Source of the DNA: Hevea brasiliensis
Lineage: Eukaryota > Streptophyta > Magnoliopsida > Malpighiales > Euphorbiaceae
Reading direction: 5' to 3'
Assembly (NCBI RefSeq): GCF_030052815.1
Contig: NC_079497.1
Location: 23,884,258-23,948,257 of the forward strand
Length of the DNA stretch: 64,000 nt
Under the pieces are notes generated by a model. That model saw nothing but the letters and a program-made list of their open reading frames with translations. It did no database searches and was not told the origin of the DNA. The translations under genes and the position numbers were made by a program. Below, in pieces: positions 58,690-64,000 of this stretch. Each line of letters opens with the position of its first letter. Within the stretch, counting starts at the first letter, position 1.

Positions 58690-60694
58690 TGAAGGAGCAG
58701 AAGCATGAAAATTGTTAGATTAGAACATTAAATGCAAAAATTTTCTTCTAGGGTCTCATGTATCATGCAATATTCATTATATATCTAATTGATTTCAATG
58801 TTCAATTGCATATTAAAACACTTTTAATATGTATTAGGATCTACATTTGCCATTTAAGATTTTTTAATTAACAGATTAATTCATTAGAACCCTAGATTAA
58901 TACAAGAACATGTGCACTAACCTTTTGATGCACTGTAGATGTGTTTGTTACCTTTGTGAAGCACCTAGGACCCTAGACGTTGTCCCTCTAGCTTGTCCAC
59001 ACCAAGATCACCAATGGCAGCCCCTTCAACAGCTTCTCAAGCCTTTCCAGCCAATTAGAAAATAGGGATTTGCCTTTAGAAAGGTTGTAAATGTATATAG
59101 GACACTAGAAACAATTTCTATCAATTTTAATTCAAGAGAATATGGGCAATTCTCTTTGAATTGATGAGAGATGAAAAAGAAGAAAGGAAGAGAGAATATG
59201 GGTGGCAGCACCTTTTGATATAAATCAGAATGTCTTTATTCTTTCATCCTTTCCCTTTTATAATTAGGTCACCATTTAAAACCCTTGCCACATGTCATCT
59301 TCTGATTGCATCTTACTTTAATTGACCCAATCACATTATGCCAAGTGTCAAAGCTAGATTTAATCTTGACTTTGATCATCTTACATTATTGGAAGACAAA
59401 TGGCAAGCTTATATGGTGCCATGTGTCACCATCTCATGGTGCCACATGTCACCCTGTGAAATGACCAAATTACCCTTGTGTTTCAATTTTGAGTTCTCAA
59501 CCCAAAATAATTATTTCTTCTCTTCTAATCAATTTATATCAAATATAAATTACTTAATTAATCTCTATTAATTAATTTCTCATAATTAAATTCATATTTA
59601 AACACTTTAAATATAAATTTAACTTACACTATACATCCAATAACCTAGATTTGGTTTCAAGCCATGCTAGGGACTTTGTAATCTAATTGCAAACCAAACC
59701 TATTTAATTAATTAATTAAACTCTTTAACTAATTAATTAAATCACATTTAACTTGGTGATTACTTGTGTATGTGTGTGACTCACTAGGCTCATCACTAAT
59801 TGGCAATGAGATATGATATCAACTCTTAATATCATCAGAACTTTTTCTTACCATAAATGATTTCTCTAAATCATTTTAGGCACCTCATAGACTATGATTA
59901 ACACCTAGCATAGTATGCCATAGCCACCCAATTAGTAATAAGAAATACCTTAAATGAACCTATAATCATATGTTACCATGCACTAGAATCTCTCTGTTAC
60001 AAAATCCCAATTCGAGCTGGAGTCATGGCTAATTTTTTGCATTAGAAATTCTTTTCTGATTAAATCTGTCTGTCCTGGCCAGGAATTTGAAACTTCAAGA
60101 ATAATTAACTGAATATAGGATTTTATCCCTATTTACTTAGGGTAACAGATTCCATCTTGATCAATACCTACCTCCATATACCCATACACAGTACAAGTAT
60201 GAAAGCAGTATCAAACTCAAACCACCTATATACAAGACAACTGTGTTATCTCAGGTCTAAAGATTATATGCACTGATATGATTTATGACAATGCATTGAC
60301 AAGAGTAAACTCCACGTGCTTGTTATAAGTGTCACTGATTCGGCCTACTTATCATGTATAAGTGCCTATCATGTTTGTTATATGGCATGAGACTCACCAT
60401 TCCATCTTATTTATATCTCATATAAATACCTTGGGAACAAATATGAATACAATCTTTTTGGATAAGTCATATCCTGTGTGAAGTATCCTCGATTGTGAAC
60501 CAATTTATGATACTTTGTGCTAGAAATACTGTCACTCATATTCTTAACAACTTAAGAGTAGAATTTCTAACAAAATATCAATGGACCTTTTCTATTACAC
60601 ATAAATATATTATGTAAATAGAAATTGCCTTTTTATTAATAAAACATGTACAAGATACATACTAAATGATATGCTCTAGGGCATACTACTAACA
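58690..60694 (-). repeat. 5' LTR of element K
   Basis: 2005 bp, plus-strand TGAAGGAGCAG...TACTACTAACA. It is uninterrupted and carries the empty site for element C at about 59931. Confidence 0.93.
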
Positions 60695-60699
60695 AGAAT
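60695..60699. repeat. Right target-site duplication of element K
   Basis: AGAAT, identical to 41876-41880. Confidence 0.92.
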
Positions 60700-61738
60700 T
60701 ACAAAGGAAGTGGCTGAAAATCGGCTATGATTGCAGAGCAAAGAATCTTTTTTTTTTTAATTTCAAAAATTTTCCAAGTTTGGTTCTTATCTTTGGGATT
60801 AGGTTTTCAATTATAAAGACATCTTTGGGCAGTAGCGGAGACATCCATTCAGACCTTCAACACGCCTTCAACACTTTCATTCTCCATTCACATCCATAAT
60901 TTTAGATTTCTTCATTATTTCTTTATTTTCGTGTAAGCCATGAGTGGCTAGGTTTTTAAATTTAGTTCAAGGGATTCTACTTCTTATGCATGAGTTGTGA
61001 GATCAGGTTCTCAATTTAATTTATGTCTTTTTGAATATCTATTATTTCTTAATTTCATTGTTTTTGATCTATTGAATGATTTGCTAAAAAAGCCTATTAG
61101 TTAATTGTTTGATGTGATCAATTGCTAGTTTATCTTCATAATCCGTAATTGTTGTGTAAGATTGAACGTGAATAGCAATTAGTTTTTATTGATTATGATT
61201 CAAGTTTTCGATAATAACCTAAGGAAACAATAGGGTGAATTAAATGATTTAAGCTTTATAAATTGTTGTTCAGCTTAACTACTTCCTTTTCTTAAAGCAG
61301 TTATTAATTTGACAAGGATTGCTTAATACCAATTCAGTTAATAATTAGAGTCAATAAGAGTACTGGGCTCGAATTGATGAGCATAGGGAAGTTAGGGGTT
61401 TTACCTCGCCGCTTGGTAAACCTACATTAAGTATTCAATAAGAGATAATTATATTTCTTTTGTCTATGATCGAGTCATGCATTGGAATGCGAATTACCTT
61501 GGACTGAAGTTTGTTTAATTTGAGAGTTTCATATTTAATTTTAGTTCTTTAATTTCTGATTTAGTGTTACAACCCCTCCCCCACACATTTGTTTTTTTTT
61601 TTTTCCATTACACAAGTGCACGAAATTTAGTAATTCAGTCTCTAGGATTCGACTTGGATTACCACTTGTTGCAATCATTCAGAAAATATTTCATTACTGG
61701 TAATTTCAGTTAAATTTTGGTGGATTCAGCAACCATCA
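60700..61738 (+). repeat. Athila solo LTR (plus), second segment
   Basis: Resumes as TACAAAGGAAGTGGCTGAAA and ends CAACCATCA. It continues 41226-41880. Confidence 0.92.
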
Positions 61739-61743
61739 AGGCC
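61739..61743. repeat. Right target-site duplication of split Athila solo LTR
   Basis: AGGCC, identical to 41221-41225. Confidence 0.9.
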
Positions 61744-61989
61744 CAAGACTTAAAATTGCCAAATTGCTTCAAATCAAGGTTAAAGAAGAGCAAGATAAGG
61801 AAGCAAACATTTATGGGATCCTACAATATAATTTTTATTTTTATATCTTATGAATCTCATTTAATTAATTGTGTTAGCTCAAGTCTAGGAGGTATTAAGA
61901 AAATCTTGTTTAACTTAGTTTTTACCTAATTCTTTACCAAGGAAAAATTAAATAATTTTTTTTTAAAAAAATGTAAAATTAATTCTTTT

Positions 61990-62286
61990 AAAGTGTTTTC
62001 ATTGAAAAGTTTATGAAATTAGCTTTCCAACAGTTCAAACGGATTGAAAATCCAAGTTTGGATAAAAAAAGTTACGAGTTTTTAATCTCTAAATTTCTTA
62101 ATGTCTCTGTGTAACTTTTTATTGACTAAGGAGGAGTAAAATGAAATTTTTACTTTTGATAAATGAAAATTTGTTTTTGAAAGTGTTTTCATTAAAGAGT
62201 TTATCAAATTAGCTTTCCAATGGTTCAAACGAATTAAAAATCCGAGTTCGGGTTAAAAAGTTATGAGTTTTGAAAGCCTAAGTGCC
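61990..62286. repeat. Duplicated about 106-bp unit in LTR of E
   Basis: Two copies spaced 191 bp, both from AAAGTGTTTTCATT through the GTTCAAACG block to AAGTTA(C/T)GAG, diverged. Confidence 0.75.
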
Positions 62287-62587
62287 CTTTTTGTGCCTTT
62301 AGTCCAAAGAGCGCTTCAATAACTAAAGTTCAATTCTTAAATGATGTTTTTTGAGTGTTTAAACCTATTTTATCTAGAGAGCACTGCGGCAGCCGAAAAT
62401 GGGAACTTCGACAACCGAAGTTCATTTTTAAATGATGTTTTTTCACTCTCTAACCTTCAGCAGTAGAAGTAAATGACTTTGGCAACCGAACCTGAGTTTC
62501 TTCAACTCGATAAAATAGAGCTTTGGATTGTTGAATGACTATATTTGCATTTAATGTATCCCCCGACAGTCATTTTCTTGCTAAAAC

Positions 62588-62595
62588 TATAAATA
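62588..62595 (+). promoter_or_regulatory. TATA box of element E LTR
   Basis: TATAAATA followed by GAGGCC, in the right place of the LTR (about 1 kb in, 500 bp before the end) for the U3/R promoter. Confidence 0.6.
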
Positions 62596-63091
62596 GAGGC
62601 CATTTATAACTGAAAAAGAAATAGAACAACCATTTTCTTTAAGCATTTATTGTGTCAAAAGATTTTTCCTCTTCTCTCTCTAGAACTTGAGCTACCATAA
62701 TTGATTATTGAGAGCTTGATATTTAAGCTGTAATTTCTTGGTTCAAAAAGTTCATTCAAGGTTATTGTAAACATTTATTATTACTTGAGTGTGGTAAAGC
62801 ATTAAATTGCTTTTGAGTGTAAAGAGATTTGTAAAAGAGCAAGGGTTTGCTCTTGTAGTTATTATAAGGGGTTTATTCTTCACTAAAAGAAGAATTTTAG
62901 TAGAATTAACTCTTAAGGAGGGCCTTGAGGAGAGGACGCAGGCTTGGGATAGCCGAACCTCTATAAATTTCTTATGTTCATTCTTCTTTTCTCTCTTTCT
63001 TGTGCTTATTCTCAAAATTCCCTCTTAGCCTTCAAATTTTTTAATTAACACCTAGTTCACCGCCTCTCTTGGGTTGCTATAAGGGACAACA

Positions 63092-63249
63092 GGCTATAAT
63101 TCCAAGAAACTATTCTTGGATTAAACTAATAGCCAGATGAACATTTGTCATTTTGCAATACTCCATCTCCAGAGAAGGTGATGACTAGACCAATCACAAG
63201 TGGAATCCTCTAATATAAATACTCCAACCTCTAAGCCAAATAAGCAGTA
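63092..63249. other. Flank of element E
   Basis: Begins with GGCTA, the candidate right target duplication of E, whose left partner is lost. Nothing else recognised. Confidence 0.4.
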
Positions 63250-64000
63250 ACAACAATTGATGATCTCTTATGGTAAGGTTCAAATCATTACTTATAGACC
63301 CTTCTTTATGTGATCTTGTAGGCATGTGCATTGAGGCCATGAGGACTCGTTGATGAAAAAATTATATGACTGTGAGATATATTTAGAGGCATTACAAATG
63401 GATAATCTTATGTATGTCATGTTTCTAAGAGAAAATAATTTTGAAGAGCAAAATTGTTTAATTAAATTTAAATGAAATTTATTTTTGTTTGAATTTAATT
63501 TTAGGAATTTTTTTTATTAAAAAACTGAATTTGACCTAATTGAACTTTTTAAGGCCAATAAGGCCCAATAAGGAATTTTGATTAAATAATAAAAGCCCAC
63601 CATTCTATTTTATTTTATTAAAGGAAAATAAAAATTAAATGGAAAGTTTTTCACTTCAAGATTCTTTAAACCTTCTTAATTTGGGATTATATAAACTTCT
63701 TATATAATTTTTTTACCTATATCCTACAAATACCTCATAGAAATGAAGAAAATGGATAAAGAAGGGGGACACACAAAAGGGGACACAGAAGAGACAGAGA
63801 ATAACACAATACAAGAAAAAAGAAAATAAAAACTCATTCCATCTCTCCAATTCGATAGGCTTTCCCATCTCTCTCCTTCTTTCTTCTTTTTTTTTCCCCC
63901 TTTTTCATCAAGAAATCTTCAAGAATTCTTTAAAGTATATATTCTAAATTATGAATATTCAAGAAATATACCATGTATCTGTTCTTTCATGTTTATATTC
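63250..64000 (+). repeat. LTR-like block, inverted copy of 19083-19735
   Basis: Diverged reverse complement of 19083-19735, running off the window. It contains AGGCCAATAAGGCCCAATAAGG and a weak TATA-like TACAAATACCTC before a purine-rich leader, which suits an LTR reading rightward. Family not identified. Confidence 0.6.

Larger units (their letters stand above)
41881..60694 (-). mobile_element. Element K: internally deleted Ty1/copia element with captured LTR
   Basis: Minus-strand copia insertion with two LTRs of about 2.0-2.1 kb, bounded TG...CA, and a perfect AGAAT duplication. The left (3') LTR is split by Tekay element C. The interior (54915-58689) keeps the primer site, a long leader, the 5' part of gag and the polypurine tract, but protease, integrase, RT and RNase H are gone. 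Their place is taken by a truncated plus-strand LTR of the element-C family (about 54925-56532). The simplest reading is that a gypsy element inserted in gag, and a deletion then removed everything from mid-LTR to just before the polypurine tract. Non-autonomous. Confidence 0.9.
33745..63091 (+). mobile_element. Element E: SIRE/Maximus-like Ty1/copia element, 5'-truncated and nested
   Basis: Plus-strand copia element that forms the scaffold of the right half. What remains is the C-terminal gag, protease, integrase, RT, RNase H, a long 3' region with repeats of a CCAAAAGGG motif, a polypurine tract and one LTR (TGTTGGACC...GACAACA, 41129-63091). Domain order (integrase before RT) defines Ty1/copia. 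The coiled-coil gag, the zinc knuckle and the long 3' region suggest the SIRE/Maximus lineage. The 5' LTR and gag start are missing to the left, beyond Athila element D. Two Athila solo LTRs, and through one of them copia K and Tekay C, are inserted in it. Confidence 0.8.
61744..63091 (+). repeat. 3' LTR of element E, second segment
   Basis: Continues 41129-41225 and ends GCTATAAGGGACAACA. A TATA box lies at 62588. It includes two related units (61990-62095 and 62181-62286) sharing AAAGTGTTTTCATT and TTAGCTTTCCAA. The frame 62807-63028 runs through LTR and is not a gene. Confidence 0.78.

Noticed and set aside
41226..61738. Host gene with large introns
   Set aside because: All coding similarity is retroelement; the gaps close on target duplications, not on splice sites.
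62588..63091. Promoter and first exon of a host gene at the right end
   Set aside because: The TATA box and following frame lie inside the LTR of element E, which ends at 63091 with a typical CA terminus.

Overview
The window is plant nuclear DNA made almost entirely of nested long-terminal-repeat (LTR) retrotransposons. I find no convincing host gene, rRNA, tRNA or CRISPR. The organism is inferred to be an angiosperm, probably a eudicot. The grounds are Tekay-type chromodomain Ty3/gypsy elements with an initiator-Met tRNA primer site, Athila-type gypsy elements with an Asp-tRNA primer site, SIRE/Maximus-like Ty1/copia coding remains, and AT-rich DNA. Species cannot be told. The setting looks like pericentromeric or other repeat-rich heterochromatin.

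Left part (1-19080). Element A (1-5058, minus strand) is a truncated Tekay chromovirus that lost its gag, protease, most of its reverse transcriptase and the outer part of one LTR. Element B (5318-17513, minus strand) is a complete-length Tekay chromovirus of 12.2 kb. It has two about 3.68 kb LTRs, a perfect 5-bp target duplication, a primer site, a polypurine tract, gag, protease, RT, RNase H, integrase and chromodomain, with broken reading frames. B sits inside an older plus-strand LTR of the element-C family (5059-5317 and 17514-19080).

Middle (19083-33744). An LTR-like block, repeated in inverted orientation at the far right of the window, is followed by about 1.9 kb without recognisable content. 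Next comes Athila element D (about 21595-33744, plus strand), which carries gag, protease, RT, RNase H and integrase decayed mainly by C-to-T and G-to-A stops. Its RT is split by a solo LTR of copia family K (26375-28459, 5-bp duplication).

Right part (33745-63091). A SIRE-like copia element E (plus strand) holds a four-level nest. E's 3' LTR (41129-63091) is split by an Athila solo LTR (41226-61738). That is split by copia element K (41881-60694, minus strand), whose left LTR is split in turn by Tekay element C (43127-54051, minus strand). The target duplications of these three insertions are intact or off by one base, so the order of insertion can be read directly. A second Athila solo LTR (38730-40437) lies in the 3' internal region of E.

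The elements are not cooperating host genes. Each is an independent genomic parasite at a different stage of decay. B is the youngest by LTR similarity, C is older, and D and E are the most decayed. The points most worth a second look are a candidate 75-bp spliceosomal intron in the integrase of C, clustered sequence corruption at CAG/CTG sites in A and B that may be a base-calling artefact, and the internally deleted composite copia element K.
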